This document shows positions 17,451 through 25,920 of a DNA stretch of 64,000 nucleotides, piece by piece. Each line of letters starts with the position of its first letter. Position 1 is the first letter of the stretch. A program made the position numbers and the translations under genes. Origin of the DNA: Micromonospora sp. KC723 (GTDB lineage Bacteria; Actinomycetota; Actinomycetes; Mycobacteriales; Micromonosporaceae); assembly GCF_004348595.1 (NCBI RefSeq), contig NZ_SMKD01000006.1, positions 20,466-84,465 on the forward strand. Reading direction: 5' to 3'. Under the pieces are notes generated by a model. It saw nothing but the letters and a program-made list of their open reading frames with translations. It was not told the DNA's origin and did no database searches.

Positions 17451-17983
17451 ACTCGACGGCGGGGTGGGTGCTGGGTACCGCGGTCCTGGTCGCGCTGGTC
17501 GCCGCGTACCTGGCCTGGACGGCGGGCCGGGTGCAGCGGCTGCACACCCGGGCCGAGTCGGCGGCCCGGGCGCTCGACGCCCACCTGCTGCGCCGCGCGG
17601 CCGCCGCGGCGGTGCTGGCCGAGCAGCGCTACGGCGTGGAGCTGTACGCCGCGGCGCGGATCGCCCTGGACGCCGCCCCGGAGGAGCGTGAGGCCGCCGA
17701 GAACGACCTCACCCGGCAGTTGCGCGGGGTGGAGTTGGATCCCGCCGACCCGGCCTGCGAGGCGGTGATCGCCGCTAGCCGACGGCTGGCCCTGGCCCGG
17801 CAGGTGCACACCGACCTCGTCCGGGACGCCCGGGCGGCCCGTAGCAGGCCGCTGGTGCGGCTGCTGCGGATGGGGCGGGGGCGTGAGTGGCCCCGGTACT
17901 TCGACGTCGACGACCCGACCCTCACCGTCCCCGGCGAGACGCCCACCGGTGAGGGGCAGGGTGTGCCCGGTCGTTCCCGGTGA
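17447..17983 (+). CDS. LemA-like single-pass membrane protein of the PIM operon
   Basis: A 178-residue protein with one N-terminal membrane helix (WVLGTAVLVALVAAYLAWTAG) followed by a helical, Ala/Arg-rich cytoplasmic part (RVQRLHTRAESAARALDAHLLRRAAAAAVLAEQR), reminiscent of LemA. I recall the mycobacterial neighbour of pimA having a similar start but an added Nudix domain; no GX5EX7REUXEE box is present here. GTG at 17447 overlaps the pimA stop (GTGA). Function unknown; coupling suggests a role near PIM synthesis. Confidence 0.75.
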   Translation: MNSTAGWVLGTAVLVALVAAYLAWTAGRVQRLHTRAESAARALDAHLLRRAAAAAVLAEQRYGVELYAAARIALDAAPEEREAAENDLTRQLRGVELDPADPACEAVIAASRRLALARQVHTDLVRDARAARSRPLVRLLRMGRGREWPRYFDVDDPTLTVPGETPTGEGQGVPGRSR

Positions 17984-18074
17984 CCGGTCCCGGCGCGCGG
18001 ATTGGCCTGCGCGGGGTGGGTGATGAGGGCCACAGTGCAGGCCACCGTGGGTCTGATTGGCTGTCGGGTCGGCG

Positions 18075-18104
18075 TTGACGCCGTCGTAGCATCAGTCGTA
18101 GCCA
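18075..18104 (+). promoter_or_regulatory. Candidate pdxS promoter
   Basis: TTGACG at 18075-18080 and TAGCCA at 18099-18104 are separated by 18 bp. A second -10-like hexamer, TAGCAT, lies at 18087-18092. Either would start a short leader carrying the GAGGAG ribosome binding site at 18121-18126. Confidence 0.4.
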
Positions 18105-18135
18105 CCCCCCGAGCACGTCCGAGGAGCGATGACCC

Positions 18136-19053
18136 GTGCCCGAAACCACCTCCCCGAACAGCAGCACCTCTCCGGTCGTCGGCACCGCGCGTGTCAAGCG
18201 CGGCATGGCCGAGATGCTCAAGGGCGGCGTGATCATGGATGTGGTCACCCCCGAGCAGGCCAGGATCGCCGAGGACGCCGGCGCGGTCGCCGTGATGGCC
18301 CTGGAGCGCGTGCCCGCCGACATCCGCGCGCAGGGCGGCGTGTCCCGGATGAGCGACCCGGACATGATCGACGGCATCATCGAGGCCGTCTCCATCCCGG
18401 TCATGGCCAAGGTGCGGATCGGCCACTTCGTCGAGGCGCAGATCCTCCAGTCGCTCGGCGTCGACTACATCGACGAGTCCGAGGTGCTGACCCCGGCCGA
18501 CTACGCCAACCACATCGACAAGTGGGCGTTCACCGTCCCCTTCGTCTGCGGCGCGACCAACCTGGGCGAGGCGCTGCGCCGGATCACCGAGGGTGCCGCC
18601 ATGATCCGCTCCAAGGGCGAGGCCGGCACCGGTGACGTCTCCAACGCCACCACCCACATGCGCCGTATCCGGCAGGAGATCCGCCGGCTGCAGTCGCTGC
18701 CGGCCGACGAGCTGTTCGTCGCCGCCAAGGAGCTCCAGGCCCCGTACGAGCTGGTCAAGGAGGTTGCCGAGACCGGCAAGCTGCCGGTGGTGCTGTTCAC
18801 CGCCGGCGGGATCGCCACCCCGGCCGACGCGGCGATGATGATGCAGCTCGGCGCCGAGGGCGTCTTCGTCGGTTCCGGCATCTTCAAGTCCGGCAACCCG
18901 GCCCAGCGCGCCGCCGCGATCGTCAAGGCCACCACCTTCCACGACGACCCGGACGTGCTGGCCAAGGTCTCCCGGGGCCTCGGTGAGGCGATGGTCGGCA
19001 TCAACGTCGACGAGATCCCGCAGCCGCACCGGTTGGCTGAGCGCGGCTGGTGA
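18136..19053 (+). CDS. pdxS: Pyridoxal 5'-phosphate synthase subunit PdxS
   Basis: A 305-residue (beta/alpha)8 enzyme that builds PLP from ribose 5-phosphate, glyceraldehyde 3-phosphate and ammonia. Asp35 (GVIMD), Lys92 (MAKVRIGHF) and Lys160 ([10 protein letters not shown]) correspond to the catalytic Asp24, Lys81 and Lys149 of the Bacillus enzyme with a constant offset of 11. The phosphate site [14 protein letters not shown] is present. GTG 18136 is preceded by GAGGAG at nine-base spacing. pdxT follows 87 bp downstream and supplies the ammonia. Confidence 0.97.
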   Translation: MPETTSPNSSTSPVVGTARVKRGMAEMLKGGVIMDVVTPEQARIAEDAGAVAVMALERVPADIRAQGGVSRMSDPDMIDGIIEAVSIPVMAKVRIGHFVEAQILQSLGVDYIDESEVLTPADYANHIDKWAFTVPFVCGATNLGEALRRITEGAAMIRSKGEAGTGDVSNATTHMRRIRQEIRRLQSLPADELFVAAKELQAPYELVKEVAETGKLPVVLFTAGGIATPADAAMMMQLGAEGVFVGSGIFKSGNPAQRAAAIVKATTFHDDPDVLAKVSRGLGEAMVGINVDEIPQPHRLAERGW

Positions 19054-19140
19054 TCCCGGTGGGGGCGTGTCACCCGCGCGCCCCCGCGCCCGCCGCCGCC
19101 GGTGGCGGGGACGACGACGCGACGAAGGAGCCACGACGCG

Positions 19141-19749
19141 ATGAGCGACACGCCCGTCATCGGGGTGCTCGCCCTCCAGGGTGACGTCCGCGAGCACGTC
19201 GCGGCGCTGGCCGGCGCCGGGGCGGACGCCCGCCCGGTGCGCCGGCCGGCGGAACTGGACGCGGTCGACGCCCTGGTCATCCCCGGCGGCGAGTCCACCA
19301 CCATCAGCAAGCTCGCCGACATCTTCGAGTTGCGTGAGCCGATCGACAAGCGGATCGCCGGCGGAATGCCGGTCTACGGATCCTGCGCCGGCATGATCAT
19401 GCTGGCCACCCAGGTGCTGGACGGCCGCCCCGACCAGCGCGGCTTCACCGGCATCGAGATGACGGTGCGACGTAACGCGTTCGGCCGGCAGGTCGACTCG
19501 TTCGAGGCGCCGGTCGACCTGACCGGTGTCGAGGGCGGGCCGTTCCACGCCGTGTTCATCCGGGCCCCGTGGGTCGAGCGGGTGGGTGCGGGCGTGGAGG
19601 TGCTCGGCACGGTGACCGATGGCCCCGCCGCCGGGCGGATCGTCGCGGTCCGGCAGGGCAACCTGCTGGCCACCTCGTTCCATCCCGAGCTGACGGGTGA
19701 CACGCGGGTGCACGCGTACTTCGTGGAGCTGGTGCGGACCGCCCGCTGA
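19141..19749 (+). CDS. pdxT: Pyridoxal 5'-phosphate synthase glutaminase PdxT
   Basis: A 202-residue class I glutamine amidotransferase that passes ammonia to PdxS. The catalytic triad is Cys82 (YGSCAGMI), His181 and Glu183 (SFHPEL). The oxyanion strand PGGESTT is at 49-55. ATG 19141 follows AAGGAG at 19125-19130. Same strand and order as the mycobacterial snzP/snoP pair. Confidence 0.97.
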   Translation: MSDTPVIGVLALQGDVREHVAALAGAGADARPVRRPAELDAVDALVIPGGESTTISKLADIFELREPIDKRIAGGMPVYGSCAGMIMLATQVLDGRPDQRGFTGIEMTVRRNAFGRQVDSFEAPVDLTGVEGGPFHAVFIRAPWVERVGAGVEVLGTVTDGPAAGRIVAVRQGNLLATSFHPELTGDTRVHAYFVELVRTAR

Positions 19750-20089
19750 GTGCGGCGACGGGTTCCTCCGGCCGGGGGAGCCGGTCCGGCGGGCGGCAGC
19801 CCGGAGCAGGTGGGATGAGCATGCCGTGCTGGGGTCGTACGGCTTCGGCATCTGACCGTCTCCGGCGCTTTCGCCCCGTCTGTCCCGGTAGGGGCGGGCG
19901 GGGCGGCGCCGCGACGCGCGGCGCGTGACACCGGCCGGGCGGACGTCGGTAGGATTGCCGAGATTCGGCAGGGCCATCTGCCCGCCACGGCTTCCCGCAG
20001 GGCTGACCGGCACCGTCCGCGTGCGCCGGCGGGAACGGGGCGTACGCGGTGCGGTCGATGCAGACGGCGGGTAGCAACGGAGGTAACAG
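19750..20089 (+). other. Intergenic region between pdxT and yebC
   Basis: About 340 bp without a credible gene. It contains a weak GC stem (CGCCCC at 19872-19877 with GGGGCG at 19891-19896), a candidate promoter (GTGACA 19925-19930, TAGGAT 19950-19955, 19 bp spacer) and a short dyad directly after it. The yebC ribosome binding site GGAGGT is just before 20090. Confidence 0.6.
19956..19970 (+). promoter_or_regulatory. Dyad at the predicted yebC transcription start
   Basis: TGCCGA-GAT-TCGGCA is a perfect six-base inverted repeat immediately after the TAGGAT -10 hexamer. It could be an operator or the first hairpin of the yebC mRNA. Confidence 0.35.
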
Positions 20090-20839
20090 ATGTCCGGCCA
20101 CTCAAAGTGGGCGACGACCAAGCACAAGAAGGCGGTCATCGACGCCAAGCGCGGCAAGATGTTCGCCAAGCTGATCAAGAACGTCGAGGTCGCGGCGCGC
20201 ACCGGTGGCGGCGACCCGGCCGGTAACCCGACCCTCTTCGACGCCATCCAGAAGGCCAAGAAGAACTCGGTCCCGAACGACAACATCGACCGCGCGGTCA
20301 AGCGGGGCTCCGGCCTGGAGGCCGGCGGCGCCGACTACCAGACGATCATGTACGAGGGGTACGGCCCGAACGGCGTGGCGCTGCTCATCGAGTGCCTCAC
20401 CGACAACCGCAACCGCGCCGCGACCGAGGTGCGCACCGCGCTGACCCGCAACGGCGGCTCGTTCGCCGACGCCGGCTCGGTGTCGTACATGTTCTCCCGC
20501 AAGGGCGTGGTGATCGTCCCCAAGGCCGGCACCACCGAGGACGACGTGATGATGGCGGTCCTGGACGCCGGCGCCGAGGAGGTCAACGACCTCGGTGAGG
20601 CCTACGAGGTGGTCTCCGAGCCGGGCGACCTGATCGCCGTCCGCACCGCGCTGCAGGACGCCGGCATCGAGTACGAGTCCGCCGAGTCCTCCCTCATCCC
20701 CAGCGTCAGCGTGCCGCTGGACGAGGAGGGGGCCCGCAAGGTGTTCAAGCTGATCGACGTCCTGGAGGACTGCGACGACGTGCAGAACGTCTACGCGAAC
20801 TTCGACGTCTCCGACGAGGTCATGGCCGCTGTCGGCTGA
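20090..20839 (+). CDS. yebC: YebC/PmpR family DNA-binding regulatory protein
   Basis: A 249-residue protein starting [20 protein letters not shown], the hallmark of the YebC/TACO1 family. Members act as transcriptional regulators or, in recent work on the bacterial family, help ribosomes at proline stretches. The three domains are intact ([56 protein letters not shown]). It precedes ruvC in many actinobacteria; here nearly 18 kb of other genes separate them. Confidence 0.96.
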   Translation: MSGHSKWATTKHKKAVIDAKRGKMFAKLIKNVEVAARTGGGDPAGNPTLFDAIQKAKKNSVPNDNIDRAVKRGSGLEAGGADYQTIMYEGYGPNGVALLIECLTDNRNRAATEVRTALTRNGGSFADAGSVSYMFSRKGVVIVPKAGTTEDDVMMAVLDAGAEEVNDLGEAYEVVSEPGDLIAVRTALQDAGIEYESAESSLIPSVSVPLDEEGARKVFKLIDVLEDCDDVQNVYANFDVSDEVMAAVG

Positions 20840-20850
20840 CCATGTCTGCG

Positions 20851-20885
20851 CAAGGGCGCTACCTCGGATGGAGGTAGGGCCCTTG
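20851..20885 (+). terminator. Hairpin terminator after yebC
   Basis: CAAGGGCGCTACCTC (20851-20865) and GAGGTAGGGCCCTTG (20871-20885) form a 15-base stem with one mismatch and a five-base loop. A T-rich run follows. It ends the yebC transcript 12 bases after the stop codon. Confidence 0.75.
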
Positions 20886-21042
20886 TTGCGTTTGTGTCGA
20901 TGATTCCTTCTGGCGCCTGTACTGCCGAGGGATGACGCGAAGCCTCTGTGTCCCTTCCTCCTGGACGTGTATCTTCCGTCGCTTGGTGGCGTCCCCCGCC
21001 GCGTTCAGCTCGTAGCCGTCATGATGTCGCGGCGAGGGATTG

Positions 21043-21810
21043 TCAGGACCTGTGGATGGGCGCGTGACAAGGTTGATCTCCCGCCAGTTCTGTGAGGGCG
21101 GGAAACAGCCGGTTCGCCAGCGCCGGATCGGTGCGCTCAAGTTCGGCGATCAGGGCATTGATGGCAGCGGTGAGGGCGCGGTGTAGCTCGGCGTGGTCGA
21201 GTGTACGGACGAGGGTGGCCTGAAGTGCTTCCGTCAGGTCAGCCGGGAGCAGGTGGGCGCCCTTTGCGTAGCTGGTCGGATGCCCGAGGCGCAGACTGGT
21301 CAGTGCGATCACGTGGCTGCGCAGTGCGCTGACCCAGTACTCGGCCTGCCAGAGTCGATTCCGCTGGATGCTGATCCAGGCGTGTAGGGCGTGGTGCCAT
21401 GCCAGGCCGGCCAGGTGGTCCGGGGCAGGCAGCGGTGCGGGTTGCGGCTGGGCGGGGTTGCCGAAGACGGTCCGCCAGCTCGGGCCGTGCGGGGCGAAGT
21501 GAGCGGCTGGCGTGAACGCGATGTCTACCTCGAGGCATTCTGGAAGCAGGAACACTCGGTACACGGCCGAGCCGGACGGCAGGTCCCAATGGTGCGCCGC
21601 GTCGAAGTCGTCATAAAGCCGGTCGGTCCAGCCTTGCATGGTCACGGCGAGTGAGCCGTCGACCGCGAACGCGAGATCGATGTCAGACCAACGGTCTTCG
21701 TCGCCGGTGGCCTGTGAACCGGTGATGGCCGCGCCGACGATCATGGGGTCGGCAGCGGCCAGGTCCAGCAGCCGCTGCCGGATCGTGTCACGTTCCTCGG
21801 CGGAGAACAC
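21043..21810 (-). CDS. Nucleotidyltransferase domain protein
   Basis: A 255-residue protein with a polymerase-beta-like nucleotidyltransferase fold. GSQATGDEDRWSDIDLAF carries the GS motif and the two metal-binding Asp residues; a third acidic strand is ECLEVDIAF. The C-terminal half is helical (WHHALHAWISIQRNRLWQAEYW), as in aminoglycoside or lincosamide nucleotidyltransferases and related uncharacterised actinobacterial proteins. GTG start at 21810. It stands alone with no HEPN partner next to it, so a minimal MNT/HEPN toxin-antitoxin pair is not supported. Base composition is a little lower in GC than its neighbours, suggesting acquisition. Substrate unknown. Confidence 0.8.
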   Translation of the reverse strand: MFSAEERDTIRQRLLDLAAADPMIVGAAITGSQATGDEDRWSDIDLAFAVDGSLAVTMQGWTDRLYDDFDAAHHWDLPSGSAVYRVFLLPECLEVDIAFTPAAHFAPHGPSWRTVFGNPAQPQPAPLPAPDHLAGLAWHHALHAWISIQRNRLWQAEYWVSALRSHVIALTSLRLGHPTSYAKGAHLLPADLTEALQATLVRTLDHAELHRALTAAINALIAELERTDPALANRLFPALTELAGDQPCHAPIHRS

Positions 21811-21819
21811 CGCGCCACC

Positions 21820-22070
21820 CTATCGACCCGCCGTGGTGCGCGACACAGCCAAGGCGGTGTCGTCGCGTTCGACGAGCTTTCCGAGGCAGAAGCTGGCACC
21901 AGCACGCACGAGTGCCATCAGATGGGGCGCGTCGACCGCCCTCCACCGGCCCTGGCAGACCTGCAGGAGGTTGCCGACGACGGGGTTTCAGTTCGGCAGC
22001 TCGACGAACCTGACCGGTGAAGTACCAGCCCATCGGAGGCTTTCCGTACGGTCTGGCGCGGGTCCTGTGG
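21820..22070 (-). pseudogene. Possible remnant of an unidentified gene
   Basis: One minus-strand frame reads RWAGTSPVRFVELPN, an in-frame TGA (21990-21988), then NPVVGNLLQVCQGRWRAVDA and PHLMALVRAGASFCLGKLVE to a TAG at 21822-21820. The text on both sides of the TGA looks like one continuous protein, with GC-rich third positions. A further protein-like run, DRELWFGDNFGGVAASYTGL, lies upstream in another frame near 22150-22190. I do not recognise the family. The simplest reading is a decayed gene with a nonsense mutation and frameshifts. Confidence 0.3.
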
Positions 22071-22468
22071 CCGACCGGTGCCCGGATCGCGTCCTGCCGG
22101 CTGGTGTTCCGCCGTCGACCCCCGTGTCCAGCCGCGCAGCCCGGTGTAGCTGGCCGCCACGCCACCGAAGTTGTCACCGAACCACAACTCCCGGTCGAGC
22201 GATTCCGCGCTGGCGCGTGGCGCCTCGGAATCGACCTGGAAGCTGCTCGCCTCCGTACTCGTGGGCGGGCTCGCGGAGCCGATGCTAGCCGTCCGGGTCC
22301 ACTCTGGGATGGTCCGCGCGGGACTTCTGTCCGACTTGCGACCCCGGCCTTGCCCACGTCCGGCTCCGTGATCCGGCGCGGCGCGGGCAGGTCACCGCCC
22401 TGTACGCCCCCGGCCGTCGCGGCTCCGCACGGTGCGGCCAGTCCGCCGGGGCTTCGCCGGGCCGTGGC

Positions 22469-22474
22469 TAGGCT
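22469..22474 (+). promoter_or_regulatory. -10 element for a probably leaderless DUF402 transcript
   Basis: TAGGCT at 22469-22474 is six bases before ATG 22481 and no ribosome binding site is visible. Confidence 0.4.
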
Positions 22475-22480
22475 GGGCTG

Positions 22481-23140
22481 ATGCAGCCGAGCGGTGGCGC
22501 GAGGGACAGCGCTGGTCAGGCGGTCGCCGGGCACCGGTTCACGCCGGGTGACGTGGTCGTCCGGCGTGAGGTGCTGCGCGGCGAGGTCTGGTTCGGCTGC
22601 CCGACGATCTGTGTCGAGGATTCCCCCGACCTGCTCGCGCTCTACCTGCCTGCGGGGGCCGAGTTCGGCTTTCCGGAGTGGGGGGCCTTCCCCAGCGGGC
22701 GGCACCCCTGGCAGGTCGCCGGGCACACGGCGTGGTCCGGGCACGGCAAGCTGATGCTCCAGCGCCCCGGTGAGGCGCACTCGGTGGACGTCTTCTGGAC
22801 CGGTCCCGACCGCGCCTTCGCCGGCTGGTACTTCAACCTCCAGGACCCGTTCCGGCGTACCCCGATCGGGGTGGACACCCTCGACCACGAGCTGGACCTG
22901 TGGTGGCCCACGGGCGCGGACCGGTACGTCTGGAAGGACGTCGAGATGTTCGCGCAGCGCCTGGTCGAGGGGCGCTACCCGGGCATGGCGGCGGCCATCC
23001 GGGCCGAGGGTGACCGGATCGCCGCGCTGCTCGACGCCGGGGAACGCTGGTGGGACGAGGACTGGGCCCGGTGGCGGCCCGACCCCACCTGGTCGCTGCC
23101 GACCCTGCCCGCCGGCTGGGCCGCCGTCCCGGTCCGCTGA
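22481..23140 (+). CDS. DUF402 domain protein
   Basis: A 219-residue soluble protein of the DUF402/FomD-like group, some members of which hydrolyse nucleoside diphosphates with a divalent metal. Diagnostic text is GWYFNLQDPFRRTPIGVDTLDH followed by ELDLWWPTGADRYVWKDVEM, with the conserved acidic residues of the metal site in DTLDHELDL and WKDVE. (The two segments together are longer than one motif; they span roughly residues 110-152.) The start is ATG 22481. It is convergent with the ABC permease gene. Physiological substrate unknown. Confidence 0.85.
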   Translation: MQPSGGARDSAGQAVAGHRFTPGDVVVRREVLRGEVWFGCPTICVEDSPDLLALYLPAGAEFGFPEWGAFPSGRHPWQVAGHTAWSGHGKLMLQRPGEAHSVDVFWTGPDRAFAGWYFNLQDPFRRTPIGVDTLDHELDLWWPTGADRYVWKDVEMFAQRLVEGRYPGMAAAIRAEGDRIAALLDAGERWWDEDWARWRPDPTWSLPTLPAGWAAVPVR

Positions 23141-23184
23141 CGCGCCGCGACCCGGCCCCCGGCCGCCTCGCGCCCGCCGGCCGC

Positions 23185-24246
23185 TCAGCCGAGCGTCTCG
23201 CGTTCCCGCCAGGCGGTCCGCAGCGACGTGCGGCCGTTGGTCCGCAGCAGCGAACCCTCGTACACGCGCGCCCCGGCGGCGAGCACCACCCCGGCGGTCA
23301 CCAGCAGCACGGCGAGTGACACCAGCGGTTCCCAGCCGGCCGCGTCGCCGGTGAACAGCCGCAGCGGCATCGCCGTCGGGGCGGAGAACGGCAGGTACGA
23401 CAGCGCGGTCATGGCCGCCGGGTTGTCGTTGAGGAGGATGACGGCGAAGAACGGCAGCATCACCGCCAGCTGCACCGGGGTCGACACGCCGCCGATGTCC
23501 TCCAGTCGGGTGACCAGGGCGCCGGCCGCCACCCACATGGCGGCGACGAGCACGAACCCGAACAGGAAGAACGGCAGGAACCAGCCGATCGCCGGGGTGA
23601 GCAGGTCCAGCAGCCCGCCGGTGTCGGTGAACCGCATCCCCACCACCGCGGCGAGGGCGACCAGGATGATCTGGCCCAACGCCAGCAGGGTGCCGGCGAT
23701 CAGCTTGCCGGCCAGCAGCGCCCGGACCGGCACCGCCGCCACCAGGATCTCCACCACCCGGGTCTGCTTCTCCTCGATCACGCTCTGCGCGATCTGCACG
23801 CCGAAGGTCTGTGAGGTCACGAAGAAGACGAAGGCGAAGGCGAAGGGCACCAGGAAGGCCACCACCGGATCCACGGCGTCGGGGTCGAGCAGCCGCACCG
23901 GCGGCGCCGTGCTCAGCGCCGACACCACGTCGTCGGGGGCCTCGTCCATGGCCAGCACGGCCGGGCCGGAGACGACCGCGGCGTCCACGTCGCCGTCGCG
24001 GACCGCCTGCTCGGCCGCCCGGTCGTCGGGCACCACCCGGACGTCGAGCCCGGCCGCCCGCAGCTTCCCGGCGGTCGCCTCGGTGGCCGCCACGCTGGCC
24101 GGGCCGCCGGAGAGCAGCGGCGGCAGCACCGTTGCCGCCGCAGCGACGAGCAGGAAGAAGAGCGTACTGATCAGGAAGGTGCGGTCGCGCAGCTTGACCC
24201 GGATCTCCCGGGCGGCGACCAGGGCGGTGGCCTGCGTGGTGCTCAC
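23185..24246 (-). CDS. ABC-2 type transporter permease (NatB-like)
   Basis: A 353-residue membrane subunit. One N-terminal helix (FLISTLFFLLVAAAATVLPPLL), a large extracytoplasmic loop of about 120 residues, then five or six helices including the conserved EEKQTRVVEILVAAVPVRALLAGK amphipathic segment. This is the NatB/YhaP layout used for sodium, drug or peptide export. GTG 24246 overlaps the ATPase stop (GTGA), so the two are coupled. It is the last gene of the six-gene minus-strand module. Confidence 0.9.
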   Translation of the reverse strand: MSTTQATALVAAREIRVKLRDRTFLISTLFFLLVAAAATVLPPLLSGGPASVAATEATAGKLRAAGLDVRVVPDDRAAEQAVRDGDVDAAVVSGPAVLAMDEAPDDVVSALSTAPPVRLLDPDAVDPVVAFLVPFAFAFVFFVTSQTFGVQIAQSVIEEKQTRVVEILVAAVPVRALLAGKLIAGTLLALGQIILVALAAVVGMRFTDTGGLLDLLTPAIGWFLPFFLFGFVLVAAMWVAAGALVTRLEDIGGVSTPVQLAVMLPFFAVILLNDNPAAMTALSYLPFSAPTAMPLRLFTGDAAGWEPLVSLAVLLVTAGVVLAAGARVYEGSLLRTNGRTSLRTAWRERETLG

Positions 24247-25136
24247 TGGGTGGCCTCTCGGAAGATCTCGGTGAGGGACGGGGTGACCGGGCGGAAGGCG
24301 CGGACCGGGCCGCGGGCCAGCGCCGCGTGCAGCACCGGCTGTTCGTCGGCACCGGGGGCGAGATCGAACACGGCCCGTGCCCCGTCGAGGTCGACCAGGG
24401 TCACCTCCGGCTGGTCCCGCAGCCAACCGGCGTCGGCCGCCACCACCAGCTCGTACCGGGGCACGGTGTACGTCGCCCGCAGCTGTTCCCGGGAGCCGGC
24501 CGCGCGGATCGTGCCGTCGGCGATGATCACCAGGTCGTCGCAGAGCCGCTCGACGACGTCGAGCTGGTGACTGGAGAAGAGCACCGGCACGCCGGTGGCG
24601 GCCCGCTCCCGCAGCACCGCGACGACCGTGTCCACGGCCAGCGGGTCGAGCCCGGAGAACGGCTCGTCGAGGATGAGCACCTCCGGGTCGTGCACCAGCG
24701 CCGCGGCGACCTGGGCGCGCTGCTGGTTGCCCAGGGACAGGGTCTCCAGCAGGTCGTCGCCGCGTTCGGCCAGACCGAGCCGGTCCAGCAGGGCGTCCGT
24801 GGCGCGCCGGGCCGCGGGTGCGTCCATCCCGTGCAGCCGCCCCAGGTAGATCACCTGCTCCCGGGCGCTCATCTTCGGGTAGAGGCCCCGCTCCTCGGGC
24901 AGGTAGCCGAAGCGCCGGCGGGCCTGCCGGGTCAGCGGCGCGTTCCGCCAGCTCACCTGGCCGGCGTCGGGGGCGAGCAACCCGAGGATGATCCGCATGG
25001 AGGTGGTCTTGCCGGCGCCGTTGCCGCCGACGAAGCCGGTCATCCGGCCCGCCGCCACGTCGAACGACACGTTCCTGAGTACCCGACGGTCGCCGAAGCT
25101 GCGGTCGACGCCGTCGAGACGGAGCACGTTGGTCAC
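24243..25136 (-). CDS. ABC transporter ATP-binding protein (NatA-like)
   Basis: A 297-residue ATPase. Walker A GGNGAGKTT, Q loop near LPEERGLYPKM, signature LSLGNQQ, Walker B LILDEP and the switch His in SSHQLD are all present. The long C-terminal part after GSREQLRATY resembles the DUF4162-type extension of NatA-like exporters. ATG 25136. It partners with the permease directly downstream. The response regulator gene lies 79 bp upstream. Confidence 0.95.
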   Translation of the reverse strand: MTNVLRLDGVDRSFGDRRVLRNVSFDVAAGRMTGFVGGNGAGKTTSMRIILGLLAPDAGQVSWRNAPLTRQARRRFGYLPEERGLYPKMSAREQVIYLGRLHGMDAPAARRATDALLDRLGLAERGDDLLETLSLGNQQRAQVAAALVHDPEVLILDEPFSGLDPLAVDTVVAVLRERAATGVPVLFSSHQLDVVERLCDDLVIIADGTIRAAGSREQLRATYTVPRYELVVAADAGWLRDQPEVTLVDLDGARAVFDLAPGADEQPVLHAALARGPVRAFRPVTPSLTEIFREATQ

Positions 25137-25215
25137 GCGTTCACGCTAAGTCGGCCGCCCTGGGCCGCCGTCCGCCCGGCGGTGGTCGTGGGCGTCCGCC
25201 GCGAGGCGGATCCGC

Positions 25216-25920
25216 TCAGCCCTGGGGGCGGACCACCCCGTGTTCGTACGCGAAGACCACCGCCTGGACCCGGTCGCGCAGCCCCAGCTTGGCCAGGACC
25301 CGGCTGACGTGGGTCTTCACCGTGGCCTCGCCCAGGTGCAGCGCGGCGGCGATCTCGGCGTTGCTGGCTCCGCCGGCGACCAGCACCAGCACCTCCCGTT
25401 CCCGGGGGGTGAGGTCGGCCAGCGCCCCCCGGGTGTCGGCCGCGGTCGGGCCGGCGGCGCCGGGTCGGGTGAAGGTGGCGATCACCCGCCGGGTCAGCGC
25501 CGGGGCGAGCAGGCCGTCGCCGCGGGCCAGCACCCGGATCGCCTCCACCAGGTCCTCCGGGGTGCCGTTCTTGAGCAGGAAACCGCTCGCGCCGGCCCGC
25601 AGCGCGGCGAAGAGGTAGTCGTCGTGGTCGAAGGTGGTCAGGATCAGCACGGCGGGGCCGGCGGGGAACTCCGTGGTGATCCGCCGGGTCGCCGCCAGGC
25701 CGTCGACCCCGGGCATCTCGACGTCCATCAGCACCACGTCGGGACGCAACGCCCGGGTCATGGCCACGGCCCGCTCGCCGTCCGCCGCCTCACCGACCAC
25801 CTCGATGTCGTCCTCCACCTCCAGGATGACCCGGAAGCCGGTGCGGACGAGGTGTTGGTCGTCGGCGAGCAGCACCCGCACGGGCCGGCCGGCGGGAGGC
25901 GCCGGATGCGTCGCGCTCAC
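25216..25920 (-). CDS. Response regulator, NarL/FixJ family
   Basis: A 234-residue regulator. Receiver domain with LLADDQHLVRTGF, phospho-acceptor Asp in VVLMDVEMPGVDG, Thr in LILTTFD and Lys in GFLLKN. The LuxR-type helix-turn-helix is LTPREREVLVLVAGGASNAE through ATVKTHVSRVLAKLG. GTG 25920 overlaps the kinase stop (GTGA at 25920-25917), so kinase and regulator are translated together. The adjacent ABC exporter is the likely target. Confidence 0.95.
   Translation of the reverse strand: MSATHPAPPAGRPVRVLLADDQHLVRTGFRVILEVEDDIEVVGEAADGERAVAMTRALRPDVVLMDVEMPGVDGLAATRRITTEFPAGPAVLILTTFDHDDYLFAALRAGASGFLLKNGTPEDLVEAIRVLARGDGLLAPALTRRVIATFTRPGAAGPTAADTRGALADLTPREREVLVLVAGGASNAEIAAALHLGEATVKTHVSRVLAKLGLRDRVQAVVFAYEHGVVRPQG

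Larger units (their letters stand above)
21811..22480. other. Non-coding or decayed stretch between nucleotidyltransferase and DUF402 genes
   Basis: About 670 bp without an intact gene in any frame that I can support. On the minus strand there are protein-like pieces in different frames (see the separate pseudogene entry). The far right end carries a TAGGCT -10 element serving the DUF402 gene. Confidence 0.6.

Noticed and set aside
21043..21810. MNT/HEPN toxin-antitoxin pair
   Set aside because: The nucleotidyltransferase has no adjacent HEPN gene and is larger than minimal MNT proteins.
22017..22481. Plus-strand gene before the DUF402 gene
   Set aside because: The translation is Arg/Pro-rich, without motifs or ribosome binding site, and runs into the DUF402 start; the protein-like text is on the other strand.
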